From Christensenellaceae bacterium (GTDB taxonomy: Bacteria; Bacillota; Clostridia; Christensenellales; UBA1242): a stretch of 64,000 bases of DNA. The position numbers and the translations under genes are program-made. The notes below the pieces were generated by a model. It did not search any database. It saw only the letters and a list, made by a program, of their open reading frames with translations, and was not told the origin of the DNA. The DNA lies in the NCBI GenBank assembly GCA_031260975.1, contig JAISKJ010000003.1, positions 661,109 to 725,108 on the forward strand, in the 5' to 3' direction. Numbering within the stretch: the stretch's first letter is position 1; every line of letters begins with the position of its first letter. Shown here piece after piece: positions 34,028 through 40,820 of the stretch.

Positions 34028-34351
34028 TTATACGATAACAACAGCTGTCCCAAAGGTTTTACAAAAGATTATGCAGGTTCCCTCATTTGACAATATTTCA
34101 ACATCAATGTTTAGTCCAACTATTGCATTTGCTCCAAGTGCTTTTGCCTCCTGTGTAATCTCTTCAAGTGCTATTTTTCTTACTTCTACAATGGATTGCT
34201 CTTGCCCCGATGAACGACCTCCTGTCATAGTTTTCCAACCTGCCCCAATTCCCCTTATCAGACCCATTCCACGTGTTGCTTGTGAGAAAACAGGTCCTTT
34301 ATACTCTTGAATCTTTCTGCCTTCTACCATCGGTGTTGTTGTTATTAACAT
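34028..34351 (-). CDS. YbjQ/UPF0145 heavy-metal-binding-domain family protein
   Basis: The 107-aa length and sequence (MLITTTPMVEGRKIQEYKGP with VFSQATRGMGLIRGI; EEITQEAKALGANAIVGLNI) match the YbjQ family (DUF74), which forms pentameric rings; the metal-binding role in its name is not proven. It lies 52 nt after tRNA-Leu and is probably read from the tRNA promoter as well, with AAGGAGGG before the ATG. Confidence 0.93.
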   Translation of the reverse strand: MLITTTPMVEGRKIQEYKGPVFSQATRGMGLIRGIGAGWKTMTGGRSSGQEQSIVEVRKIALEEITQEAKALGANAIVGLNIDVEILSNEGTCIIFCKTFGTAVVIV

Positions 34352-34403
34352 TTTCCCTCCTTAGCCAATATCCAAGCAGATTAAGACTTATACACCATAG
34401 TTC

Positions 34404-34486
34404 TGGTGCGGATGAGAGGACTTGAACCCCCACTCTTTCGAACCAGATCCTAAGTCTGGCGCGTCTGCCTGTTCCGCCACATCCGC
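34404..34486 (-). tRNA. tRNA-Leu (TAG)
   Basis: Class II tRNA with long variable arm, acceptor GCGGATG/CATCCGC, anticodon loop CTTAGGA (anticodon TAG), encoded CCA. Confidence 0.95.
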
Positions 34487-34530
34487 ATATATGCCGCTGT
34501 TCATATTTATCGCCTGGCACAAGCCAAGTT

Positions 34531-34606
34531 TGGTGGCCCACCCGGGATTCGAACCCGGGACCCCTTGATTAAAAGTCAAGTGCTCTACCGACTGAGCTAG
34601 TGGACC
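34531..34606 (-). tRNA. tRNA-Lys (TTT)
   Basis: Acceptor GGTCCAC/GTGGGCC, D arm GCTCAGTCGGTAGAGC, anticodon loop CTTTTAA (anticodon TTT), T loop TTCGAAT, encoded CCA. Confidence 0.96.
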
Positions 34607-34660
34607 ATGTTTATATTTATTGATAACAATGGATTACAAATTTTGATAAGTATTTGTTAC

Positions 34661-34777
34661 GGTAGAGCCACTGCGTGCTCTTCCCGGTCGCTCGAGACAC
34701 TCGCTCCCCGCTTTAGCTACAAACATACCAAAAGGGTATGTTTGCTTAACGCGTCGCGCCAACTGAGCTAGTGGACC
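34661..34777 (-). pseudogene. tRNA-Lys-like remnant with inserted sequence
   Basis: The minus strand begins GGTCCACTAGCTCAGTTGG, a near copy of the 5' half of the neighbouring tRNA-Lys, then diverges into about 80 nt holding a 9-bp hairpin AAACATACC/GGTATGTTT. It ends in GTGGCTC, which could re-close the acceptor stem imperfectly. No D-stem closure, anticodon arm or TTCGA loop is seen. It lies first in the tRNA transcript, so it is transcribed. Confidence 0.6.
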
Positions 34778-34835
34778 ATATAAATACTTGATTTGTATAT
34801 ATGGATATACCAAAAAACAAGTAAATAGTGTTCCT

Positions 34836-34864
34836 ATTATACGTGAAAAACTCTCCAAAGTCAA
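34836..34864 (-). promoter_or_regulatory. Promoter of the tRNA-Lys/Leu unit
   Basis: TTGACT (34859-34864), 17 nt, TATAAT (34836-34841), minus strand. Confidence 0.88.
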
Positions 34865-34958
34865 TAACTTTTTGTGAGTTTTAAGGAGTATTTGTTCTAT
34901 TCTAATATTTCTTGTTCGTTATAATATAAAAACCTGCCTGCGGTAGAGCCTTACCTAC

Positions 34959-34983
34959 CCAAAAAGACGGGCTATCCGTCTTT
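34959..34983 (-). terminator. Terminator of the 205-aa gene
   Basis: AAGACGG-ATAG-CCCGTCTT type hairpin then TTT; A/T tracts on both sides. Confidence 0.7.
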
Positions 34984-34984
34984 T

Positions 34985-35602
34985 TTATTGCTTTGGCAAG
35001 TTGAATATGTCTATTTCCCCCGGTTTCAAACCTATTGCCGCCATTATTTCGGCATCTCTTTTGTTTCTTGCCTCTATTTTAGCTGCTTTGTCCATGTCAA
35101 TAATTCTTACATATGATTGATAATCACTAAGACTTTTAAACCTGCCAAACGGCATAGCCCCAAAAGTTTTATTTTCAACCTCTAAGGTCTCACCCTCATA
35201 TTGCATGCGGCCGGTGAAATTCCCAAAATATTCCTGTAGAATTTCTGCGGTATCATCCATGCTTTTATTCTTAAGTTCTTTATCTCTTTTGTTGGCCCAA
35301 TCAAGCCACGCCACAAATTCTTTTCTATCATCAAAACTTTCTGTTTTACCATTTGACAGCTCCTTTTTCAGTTTGCTGTATGGCTGTATGTATCCGTCTA
35401 TTGCCGACATAACCTTGCTCAGCCTCGGTGAACAAAACGCTTCCAAGGTCATAAAGCTAAACCCATACTCTTTGCCCAGCTCCACAAAAAAACCAAGGTC
35501 GTCTCTCTGCGCTTCGTTTTGTTTCTCGTCAAGTGCCCAAAGCTTATCTCTGCCTGCGTCCTTTCCGTCAGTCTTCCATGGTCCCCCGTTTTCTGAAATC
35601 AT
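34985..35602 (-). CDS. Hypothetical protein, 205 aa
   Basis: No family recognised. A soluble, charged protein with many Lys/Glu and likely long helices (SKLKKELSNGKTESFDDRKE; SMDDTAEILQEYFGNFTGRM) and a tail ending KPGEIDIFNLPKQ. No signal peptide or membrane segment. A G-rich site (GGGGGGATATATT) precedes the ATG. It is divergent from the MGMT gene, and the two promoters share their -35 bases. Confidence 0.65.
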   Translation of the reverse strand: MISENGGPWKTDGKDAGRDKLWALDEKQNEAQRDDLGFFVELGKEYGFSFMTLEAFCSPRLSKVMSAIDGYIQPYSKLKKELSNGKTESFDDRKEFVAWLDWANKRDKELKNKSMDDTAEILQEYFGNFTGRMQYEGETLEVENKTFGAMPFGRFKSLSDYQSYVRIIDMDKAAKIEARNKRDAEIMAAIGLKPGEIDIFNLPKQ

Positions 35603-35638
35603 AATATATCCCCCCTAAAAAATCTTCCTTGCACAAAT

Positions 35639-35668
35639 ATTATACAACAGACTTTGCCCATTTGTCAA
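35639..35668 (-). promoter_or_regulatory. Promoter of the 205-aa gene
   Basis: TTGACA (35663-35668), 18 nt, TATAAT (35639-35644). Its -35 overlaps that of the opposite MGMT promoter. Confidence 0.82.
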
Positions 35669-35690
35669 TAAACCAAATATATGCTATTAT
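35662..35690 (+). promoter_or_regulatory. Leaderless promoter of the MGMT-domain gene
   Basis: TTGTCA (35662-35667), 17 nt, TATTAT (35685-35690), TTACAC, then ATG at 35697. No ribosome site. Confidence 0.78.
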
Positions 35691-35696
35691 TTACAC

Positions 35697-36011
35697 ATGA
35701 ATAATCTTGGCATGTTCAATCAAATATATGAAGTGGTAAAGTCTATCCCCAAAGGCTGCGTTATGAGCTATGGCACAGTGGCTTCTATTATCGGCCGTCC
35801 CCGCAGCAGCCGCTTTGTAGGGTTTGCCCTGCATCAAAACCCCAAGCAGCAAGAGATACCCTGCCACAGGGTTGTGTTTAAAGACGGCTCACTCAGCCCG
35901 GCATTTGCATTTGGCGGGATTAACGCTCAAAAAGACCTGCTAACTGCCGAAGGCATAACCTTTGCGGACGGCAAAGTAAATATGAAAAAACACGCCGTTA
36001 AATTAAATTGA
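35697..36011 (+). CDS. MGMT-domain DNA alkyltransferase (single domain)
   Basis: At 104 aa this is the DNA-binding/active-site half of O6-alkylguanine-DNA alkyltransferases. It has GMFNQIYEVVKSIPKGCVMS, SYGTVASIIGRP with the recognition helix, RFVGFALHQNP and IPCHRVVFKDGSL. The acceptor Cys in PCHR is present, so suicide repair is possible; alkyltransferase-like proteins have PWHR instead. The N-terminal domain of Ogt is absent. The message is probably leaderless. Confidence 0.92.
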   Translation: MNNLGMFNQIYEVVKSIPKGCVMSYGTVASIIGRPRSSRFVGFALHQNPKQQEIPCHRVVFKDGSLSPAFAFGGINAQKDLLTAEGITFADGKVNMKKHAVKLN

Positions 36012-36060
36012 CAGTTATATTTAGGACTTTCTGAAAGTCACAATCGAATAATATTAAAGA

Positions 36061-36090
36061 AATAAAAAAGGAGGCCAATGGCCTCCTTTA
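36061..36090 (-). terminator. Terminator of the 21-aa peptide gene
   Basis: AAAGGAGGCC/GGCCTCCTTT perfect hairpin then TTTATT on the minus strand; it contains an anti-ribosome-site-like stretch. Confidence 0.88.
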
Positions 36091-36091
36091 A

Positions 36092-36157
36092 TTATTTCTT
36101 TTTAGCAGCGGGCTTCGCAGCCGGTTTTGCTGCAGGTTTTTTAGTAGCACAAGCCAT
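36092..36157 (-). CDS. 21-aa Lys/Ala/Pro-rich basic peptide
   Basis: A short frame reads MACATKKPAAKPAAK and continues with PAAKKK. Three AKPA-type repeats with ten hydrophobic or small and eight basic residues resemble histone H1 tails and the tail of the S20 protein encoded at 40.8 kb. A strong ribosome site (GGGGAGGGG) lies 7 nt before the ATG, a consensus promoter lies about 160 nt upstream, and a clean terminator follows the stop, so this is a complete transcription unit. Nucleic-acid binding is inferred from charge. Confidence 0.7.
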   Translation of the reverse strand: MACATKKPAAKPAAKPAAKKK

Positions 36158-36315
36158 GATTTTTCCCCTCCCCTTATTTAGTTTCGGTGCAACTTTTTTC
36201 ATAAGCTTAAACAAAAAGTTGTCGACACACACCTAGAGAATAAACTGCATCGCCCGCACAGCCACCATACTCACAACCCAACACAGCATAGCGACTTAAC
36301 TTTATTTTCATGCAC
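36158..36315 (-). other. Long 5' UTR of the 21-aa peptide gene
   Basis: About 155 transcribed nt, G/T-rich in its upstream half, with a CAACTTTTT/AAAAAGTTG hairpin (36190-36221) just before the ribosome site. No known RNA family was recognised; the stretch may itself be a regulatory RNA. Confidence 0.4.
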
Positions 36316-36344
36316 AGTATATACACAAAAAAATATAAAGTCAA
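36316..36344 (-). promoter_or_regulatory. Promoter of the 21-aa peptide gene
   Basis: TTGACT (36339-36344), 17 nt, TATACT (36316-36321), minus strand. Confidence 0.82.
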
Positions 36345-36439
36345 ATGAATTTATGCATTATTTTTTTAATCTTTTTTGTCGTTTTCTTCCCTATATTTTT
36401 ATAGCCTAAAAACACAAAAAATATACCAAAAAAACAAAA

Positions 36440-36466
36440 TAAAAAAGAGAAATCTTTCATCCTCTT
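36440..36466 (-). terminator. Weak terminator of the deformylase-like operon
   Basis: AAAAGAG/CTCTTTT hairpin with a 12-nt loop, then TTATTTTG on the minus strand. Confidence 0.5.
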
Positions 36467-36472
36467 TTCCGT

Positions 36473-37069
36473 TTATGGGTGCCACTCTTTTATGTTGGGC
36501 TCCTCCCACTCACAATCCTTTGAAATTATCTGATAAGGCTCTTCTTTACGCAGCTTCCATCGGTCATCCAACGCAATCATAATATTCTTTTCGGCTCTGT
36601 CCATTTGCAAAATGCCGTTTAAGTGGTCATATTCGTGACAAAAAATGGTGGCGGCAAGGCCGGTGAGCGTTTCATGTACCTCCCCACCTGCCATATTTTG
36701 ATATTCAATTTCAATCTCATAAGGTCTTGTTACAAGGCTGCCATAACGTATACCGTTTTCGTCAACACAACTTACACATATCTCCCAATATTTAGTCTTG
36801 CCTCGTTTTGATAAAATTATGGGATTTATATACAGCCTTTCCTCATCTTTTTCATTAAGCTGGTTTGTGGTAGTAGAGCTTGTGGTCTTTATATATATCA
36901 TCCTTTTAGGTATCCCAAGCTGTATTGCCGAAATTGAATATAATTCAAAACTTCCGCAAAAATCCTTGAGCGTCTTAATATCCTCTTTGAGCTGTTCATC
37001 AAAAACACAGGGGCTTGAAACACTTCTCAGCAGACTTTCCCCATTGCATGTTGTTGTTACACTAAACAT
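36473..37069 (-). CDS. Peptide deformylase-like protein, third of three
   Basis: Peptide deformylase removes the N-formyl group from nascent proteins with an Fe/Zn site. This 198-aa copy keeps the metal ligands, HEYDH (usual HExDH) and the Cys of WEICVSC (usual EGCLS), but motif 1 is SAIQLGIPKR instead of GxGxAAPQ and the Gly of EGCLS is Ile. The Cys/Ser-rich N terminus (TTTCNGESLLRSVSSPCVFD) is close to its upstream neighbour, implying recent duplication. GGAGAGAAGG lies directly before the ATG, 10 nt after the previous stop. Deformylase activity is plausible but unproven. Confidence 0.82.
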   Translation of the reverse strand: MFSVTTTCNGESLLRSVSSPCVFDEQLKEDIKTLKDFCGSFELYSISAIQLGIPKRMIYIKTTSSTTTNQLNEKDEERLYINPIILSKRGKTKYWEICVSCVDENGIRYGSLVTRPYEIEIEYQNMAGGEVHETLTGLAATIFCHEYDHLNGILQMDRAEKNIMIALDDRWKLRKEEPYQIISKDCEWEEPNIKEWHP

Positions 37070-37079
37070 CCTTCTCTCC

Positions 37080-37664
37080 TCACCTTTCAAGCACTTCCTC
37101 CCATTCACAGTCTTTAGAAATAATTGTATAAGGCTCCCTCTTTCTCAGCTCCCATCTATCTTCCGGCCTCATTGAAATATTCTTTTCGGCATTGTCCATC
37201 TGCAAAATCCCATTAAGATGGTCATATTCATGGCAGAATATGGTAGCAGCAAGCCCCGTCAAAGTTTCAGTTACAACTTCCTGTGAAGCGTTTTGATACA
37301 TAATCTCAATCTCATAGGGCCGTGTATTAAGGCTGGCAAAATCCAGACCGTCTTTGTCAACACAACTTACACATAGCTCCCAATACTTAGTTTTGCCTCG
37401 TTTCGATAAAATTACGGGATTTATATACAGCCTTTCCTCATCTTTTTCATCAAGCTGATTTGTTGTAGCGGCGCTGGTAGTTTTGATATATATAAGCCGC
37501 TTAAGAATTCCCAGCTGCACCCCCGATATTGAATATACATCCTCACTGTTACAAAAATCCTTAAGCGTTTTAATATCTTTTTTAAGTTGCTCATCAAACA
37601 CACAAGGCGCTGATACTTTTCTCAAAACTGTTTCATCTCTGCATACCATAGCTACACTATTCAT
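37080..37664 (-). CDS. Peptide deformylase-like protein, second of three
   Basis: A 194-aa paralogue of the downstream copy, sharing VFDEQLK, DIKTLKDFC, DEERLYINP and LSKRGKTKYWE. Motif 1 is SGVQLGILKRLI, motif 2 YWELCVSCVDKDG (metal Cys kept) and motif 3 FCHEYDHLNGILQMD. The start at 37664 is chosen for the GGAGAGGG site; it overlaps the end of the first copy by 8 nt. The same odd motif-2 context as its sister suggests a shared altered substrate pocket. Confidence 0.82.
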   Translation of the reverse strand: MNSVAMVCRDETVLRKVSAPCVFDEQLKKDIKTLKDFCNSEDVYSISGVQLGILKRLIYIKTTSAATTNQLDEKDEERLYINPVILSKRGKTKYWELCVSCVDKDGLDFASLNTRPYEIEIMYQNASQEVVTETLTGLAATIFCHEYDHLNGILQMDNAEKNISMRPEDRWELRKREPYTIISKDCEWEEVLER

Positions 37665-38361
37665 TTTCACCCTCTCCGTTACGCTCTCCTAAAACCTTCA
37701 GCCTCTCTTCACTTGGCAAGTCTTCATAGTCACGCTTTAGCTCTTCATATGATTTAGGCATAATTTCCGGCGGCTTATACTCACCCTTTTTTGAAAAAAT
37801 CATATATTGACTTAAGGCTTCTCTCCTTTGCCCCCTCAACCCCCTAAGCTCGCTTCGTTTCATAAAGACAATTTCTTCGGCTTTGTCGGTGTGCAACACT
37901 CCGTCAAGGTGATCATATTCATGACTGAACATAACAGCCGCAAAATCCTTCATGGTGCGCGTTTTAACTTTGCCAAATTCATCCTGATATTTTATTTTTA
38001 TCTGATAAGGCCTTCTCACCTTTCCGGCAAAAAGATCGCCGTCCTTATTCCAAAGGCTGGCGCACGCCTCCCAATAAGTTACTTCACCCTTACGCTCAAC
38101 AATTTGAGGATTTATATACACATCATTTCTGTTGTCACGCGGAGGTTTTTCAATAGTTCCCTCCTCTTCGTGCATAACAAATATCAGCCGCTTTGGTATG
38201 CCCAGCTGAACTGCCGCCATAGCAAAAACACCGACACCGCCGTTATAGCAATAGTCCTTCAAAATTTCTATTTCGCCTTTAAGATCCTTATCCGGAAATA
38301 CCACTTCTTTTGAGCGTTGCCTCAAAAACGGTTCGTTTTCCCAGATTGTTATTTGTTTCAT
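37657..38361 (-). CDS. Peptide deformylase-like protein, first of three
   Basis: The most divergent and longest copy, 234 aa. Motif 1 is AMAAVQLGIPKRLIFV (closest of the three to GxGxAAPQ), motif 2 YWEACASLWNKDG (metal Cys kept) and motif 3 MFSHEYDHLDGVLHTD. The last ~60 residues are a charged extension (KPPEIMPKSYEELKRDYEDL) without counterpart in normal deformylases. AAAGGAAAA precedes the ATG. It heads the operon behind a TTGATA-17-TAAAAT promoter. Confidence 0.85.
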   Translation of the reverse strand: MKQITIWENEPFLRQRSKEVVFPDKDLKGEIEILKDYCYNGGVGVFAMAAVQLGIPKRLIFVMHEEEGTIEKPPRDNRNDVYINPQIVERKGEVTYWEACASLWNKDGDLFAGKVRRPYQIKIKYQDEFGKVKTRTMKDFAAVMFSHEYDHLDGVLHTDKAEEIVFMKRSELRGLRGQRREALSQYMIFSKKGEYKPPEIMPKSYEELKRDYEDLPSEERLKVLGERNGEGENE

Positions 38362-38420
38362 TTATGTTTTCCTTTCAAAAAAGCTACTCCGAGCGGCCCT
38401 AACGCCATCATATAGAAATA

Positions 38421-38449
38421 ATTTTAGCATAAATTACAACAATTATCAA
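38421..38449 (-). promoter_or_regulatory. Promoter of the deformylase-like operon
   Basis: TTGATA (38444-38449), 17 nt, TAAAAT (38421-38426), minus strand. Confidence 0.72.
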
Positions 38450-38597
38450 TATTTTTTTAGAAATAATTGTCAAAATCAAAGCTGTTTACAAACTTGATGT
38501 AATCCCACACTTAAAATTGTTGCTTGACAGCAAGACACGCAAATATGTCAATATACCGACTTCGCTACTTCAAAATAAGACAATCTCTTTTATTTAA

Positions 38598-38626
38598 TTG
38601 ACTTTAATCTGTCTAAACGATATAAT
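38598..38626 (+). promoter_or_regulatory. Promoter of the alcohol dehydrogenase gene
   Basis: TTGACT (38598-38603), 17 nt, TATAAT (38621-38626). Confidence 0.88.
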
Positions 38627-38654
38627 TTTTAGCAATAATAAGGTAGGTGAAAAT

Positions 38655-39719
38655 ATGATTATGCAAAAAACAATGAAAGCCCTTGTTTATCACGGGCCAG
38701 GTAAAATCAGTCTTGATGACGTTCCGACCCCACAAATTATTGACCCCCATGACGCAATTGTCAGACCCACACTTTCCACAATTTGCGGAACGGATATTCA
38801 TATTCAGCACGGAGGAGTGCCCACTGTCAAACCCGGAACAATACTCGGGCATGAGTTTTGCGGCGAAATTGTAGCTTTGGGAGATGCTGTAAAAACTCTG
38901 AAGGTCGGCGACAAAGTTGCTGCAAGTTGCATAACCCAATGCGGCGAATGTTTTTATTGTTTAAGAGGCTTGTTTTCACAGTGTGAACGCGGAGGCAGCT
39001 GGCTTTTTGGGAACTTAATCAACGGCTGTCAGGCCGAATACGTGAGAGTCCCCTATGCATATACAGGCCTACATCTTATACCCGAAGGTCTTAAAGAAGA
39101 AGATTTGCTCTTTATCGGTGACATTCTTTCAACAGGATATTTCGGCGCCGAAAACGGAAACATTCAACCGGGCGACACGGTTGCAGTATTTGGTTGCGGA
39201 CCTGTAGGAATGTGCGCAATGGCCACGGCAAGACTTTGGGGACCGGCTCAGATTATTGCCATTGATACAAACGAATCCAGACTAAACGTAGCCAAAAAGC
39301 AAGGAATTGCCGATATTTGTATTAACCCTTCAAAAGAAAATATTGTAGAAAAAATTCGCGCACTTACAAAAGGGCGTGGAGCTGACGTAACAATTGAAGC
39401 TGTTGGGGCAAGCATACCTTATGATGCCTGCATTGAAGCGGTAAGACCCGGCGGAACAGTTTCGATAATAGGAGTATTTGAACAGCCTCAGACACTTAAG
39501 CTCAACGAACTGTGGAGCAAAAACATCACCATCAAAATGGGCCTTGTAAACTCCAATCACCTGCCACGCCTCATAGACCTGATAAAAGCAGGAAAAATTA
39601 ACATGAAATTTTTGCAAACTCACAAAGCTCCGCTTAATGAAATTCTAAAAGGCTACGATATATTCGGAAACAAAAAAGACAATTGCATTAAGTGGCTGGT
39701 AACTCCGATTAAACATTAA
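38655..39719 (+). CDS. Zinc-dependent alcohol dehydrogenase (MDR superfamily)
   Basis: A 354-aa medium-chain dehydrogenase. Catalytic Zn ligands are in TICGTDIHI and GHEFCGEIVALG; the structural-Zn lobe is represented by CGECFYCLRGLFSQC with four Cys; the Rossmann loop is VAVFGCGPVGMCAMA followed by IIAIDTNESR, whose acidic residue favours NAD(H). The closest kinds are secondary alcohol or threonine-type dehydrogenases; substrate cannot be told. The start at 38655 follows AGGTAGG by 6 nt. Monocistronic, with promoter and terminator. Confidence 0.93.
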   Translation: MIMQKTMKALVYHGPGKISLDDVPTPQIIDPHDAIVRPTLSTICGTDIHIQHGGVPTVKPGTILGHEFCGEIVALGDAVKTLKVGDKVAASCITQCGECFYCLRGLFSQCERGGSWLFGNLINGCQAEYVRVPYAYTGLHLIPEGLKEEDLLFIGDILSTGYFGAENGNIQPGDTVAVFGCGPVGMCAMATARLWGPAQIIAIDTNESRLNVAKKQGIADICINPSKENIVEKIRALTKGRGADVTIEAVGASIPYDACIEAVRPGGTVSIIGVFEQPQTLKLNELWSKNITIKMGLVNSNHLPRLIDLIKAGKINMKFLQTHKAPLNEILKGYDIFGNKKDNCIKWLVTPIKH

Positions 39720-39734
39720 ATTTTATTGAAACAA

Positions 39735-39764
39735 AAAAACAGGCATAAGCCTGTTCTTTTTTTA
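39735..39764. terminator. Bidirectional terminator of adh and mpg
   Basis: AACAGGC-ATAA-GCCTGTT hairpin flanked by A7 and T7 tracts between convergent genes. Confidence 0.88.
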
Positions 39765-39777
39765 TATTTCCGCCATT

Positions 39778-40305
39778 TTAAATCTCCAAACAAAACCGTG
39801 CCAGACGTTTTTTGTCTATATCGCTTGCGTATTCTATTCCAATTCTTTTTGAGCATATGATTTGTGAAGCTTCGGGGCAGAACCCATCATCCTCAAGCCA
39901 GATTTCATCATTGTCTATTATATCTTTGCCACTAAGTGAGCGGCAAATTTCAAACAGCCGCCCTACTCTGCCGGGGCCGGCAGACCCTTCAACTCCGCGT
40001 ATAAGCACACCCTGCGGGTCATTTTCGCTGCCGCTTATAATATTTAAGAGGTTAAAAATTCCGTAACACAAAAAAACATAAAGCGTGCCGCCCGAACCAA
40101 ACAAAGGTGCGTTGCGTGCTGTTTTGCCCTTGTATGCATGACACGCCGTGTCAGGAGTATCAAAACCACCGTAAGCCTCCGTCTCAGTTATGCGCCGTCG
40201 TAACACTGAGCCGTCTTTAAACTTGCGGCACAAAAACTTTCCAAGCAATCTCATGCTAAGCTGCTCAGCCGGCACCTCAAAAAAAATTCTGTCAACAATT
40301 TTCAA
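39778..40305 (-). CDS. 3-methyladenine DNA glycosylase
   Basis: The 175-aa protein matches the AAG/MPG family of base-excision glycosylases that remove alkylated purines: RRRITETEAYGGFDTPDTAC (active-site Glu in ETEAY), HAYKGKTARNAPLFGSGGTL, YVFLCYGIFNLLNI (Tyr that intercalates) and GVLIRGVEG. It is slightly short for the family at the C terminus. Translation appears to start at TTG (40303-40305) with a weak GGTGAAG site; no ATG alternative exists nearby. It may cooperate with the MGMT gene in alkylation repair. Confidence 0.92.
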   Translation of the reverse strand: MKIVDRIFFEVPAEQLSMRLLGKFLCRKFKDGSVLRRRITETEAYGGFDTPDTACHAYKGKTARNAPLFGSGGTLYVFLCYGIFNLLNIISGSENDPQGVLIRGVEGSAGPGRVGRLFEICRSLSGKDIIDNDEIWLEDDGFCPEASQIICSKRIGIEYASDIDKKRLARFCLEI

Positions 40306-40341
40306 CTATCTTCACCACTCAAAATTGATATTTTCTATAAC

Positions 40342-40572
40342 TTATTTATTATTGATTTCTTTTGACGTACTGTCTTGGTCTGTTGAATTTTTAATAAGCT
40401 GCGCAACTTTTGTTTTAATACCATTTTCTTTCAAAAATTCATCAAACGCCGAGCTTAAAACAACAAACCCGTCAGGCACATTGATACCGGCATTAAACAT
40501 TTTGGCAAGAGAAAATTCCTTGCCGCCAGATTCTTTCAGTGTTTTTATATTATTAAAACTTTTTATCAGCAT
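40342..40572 (-). pseudogene. N-terminal fragment of a phosphoenolpyruvate synthase/PPDK
   Basis: The 76-aa frame MLIKSFNNIKTLKESGGKEF and AKMFNAGINVPDGFVVLSSA matches the first ~60 residues of the PEP/pyruvate-binding ATP-grasp domain (usual GGKGANLAEM...AGIPVPPGF). After FLKENGIKTKVAQL the sequence turns into a low-complexity STDQDSTSKEINN end and stops. The rest of the ~800-aa enzyme is absent and mpg begins 37 nt later. Probably a truncated relic; it could still be translated (ATG at 40570-40572). Confidence 0.65.
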
Positions 40573-40643
40573 AAAAAATCTCCCATAAACATTATAAAGG
40601 AAATCTCTAATTTTTCAAATCATATACTTATAATTTCAAAAAT

Positions 40644-40729
40644 TGGTGCGGCTAAGAGGATTTGAACCTCCACCGGGGAACCCCGACTAGACCCTGAATC
40701 TAGCGCGTCTGCCGTTTCGCCATAGCCGC
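40644..40729 (-). tRNA. tRNA-Leu (CAG)
   Basis: Class II tRNA, acceptor GCGGCTA/TAGCCGC, anticodon stem CTAGA/TCTAG with loop TTCAGGG (anticodon CAG), long variable arm, encoded CCA. Confidence 0.95.
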
Positions 40730-40746
40730 ATAATAAAGGCTTAGTC

Positions 40747-40775
40747 ATTATATACTTTTAGACCGCCATTGTCAA
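40747..40775 (-). promoter_or_regulatory. Promoter of tRNA-Leu (CAG)
   Basis: TTGACA (40770-40775), 17 nt, TATAAT (40747-40752). The -35 lies within the T tract side of the rpsT terminator. Confidence 0.9.
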
Positions 40776-40776
40776 G

Positions 40777-40806
40777 AAAAAACACAACTCGAAAGTTGTG
40801 TTTTTT
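40777..40806 (-). terminator. Terminator of rpsT
   Basis: AACACAAC/GTTGTGTT hairpin then TTTTC on the minus strand. Confidence 0.85.
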
Positions 40807-40820
40807 TCTTTAATTTACAC

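Noticed and set aside
34634-34864. 76-aa minus-strand frame across the tRNA region
   Set aside because: It is translated tRNA-like and promoter sequence with no ribosome site.
36158-36340. Possible 6S RNA
   Set aside because: The region does not form a long rod with a central bubble, and it ends in a strong ribosome site and a short coding frame.
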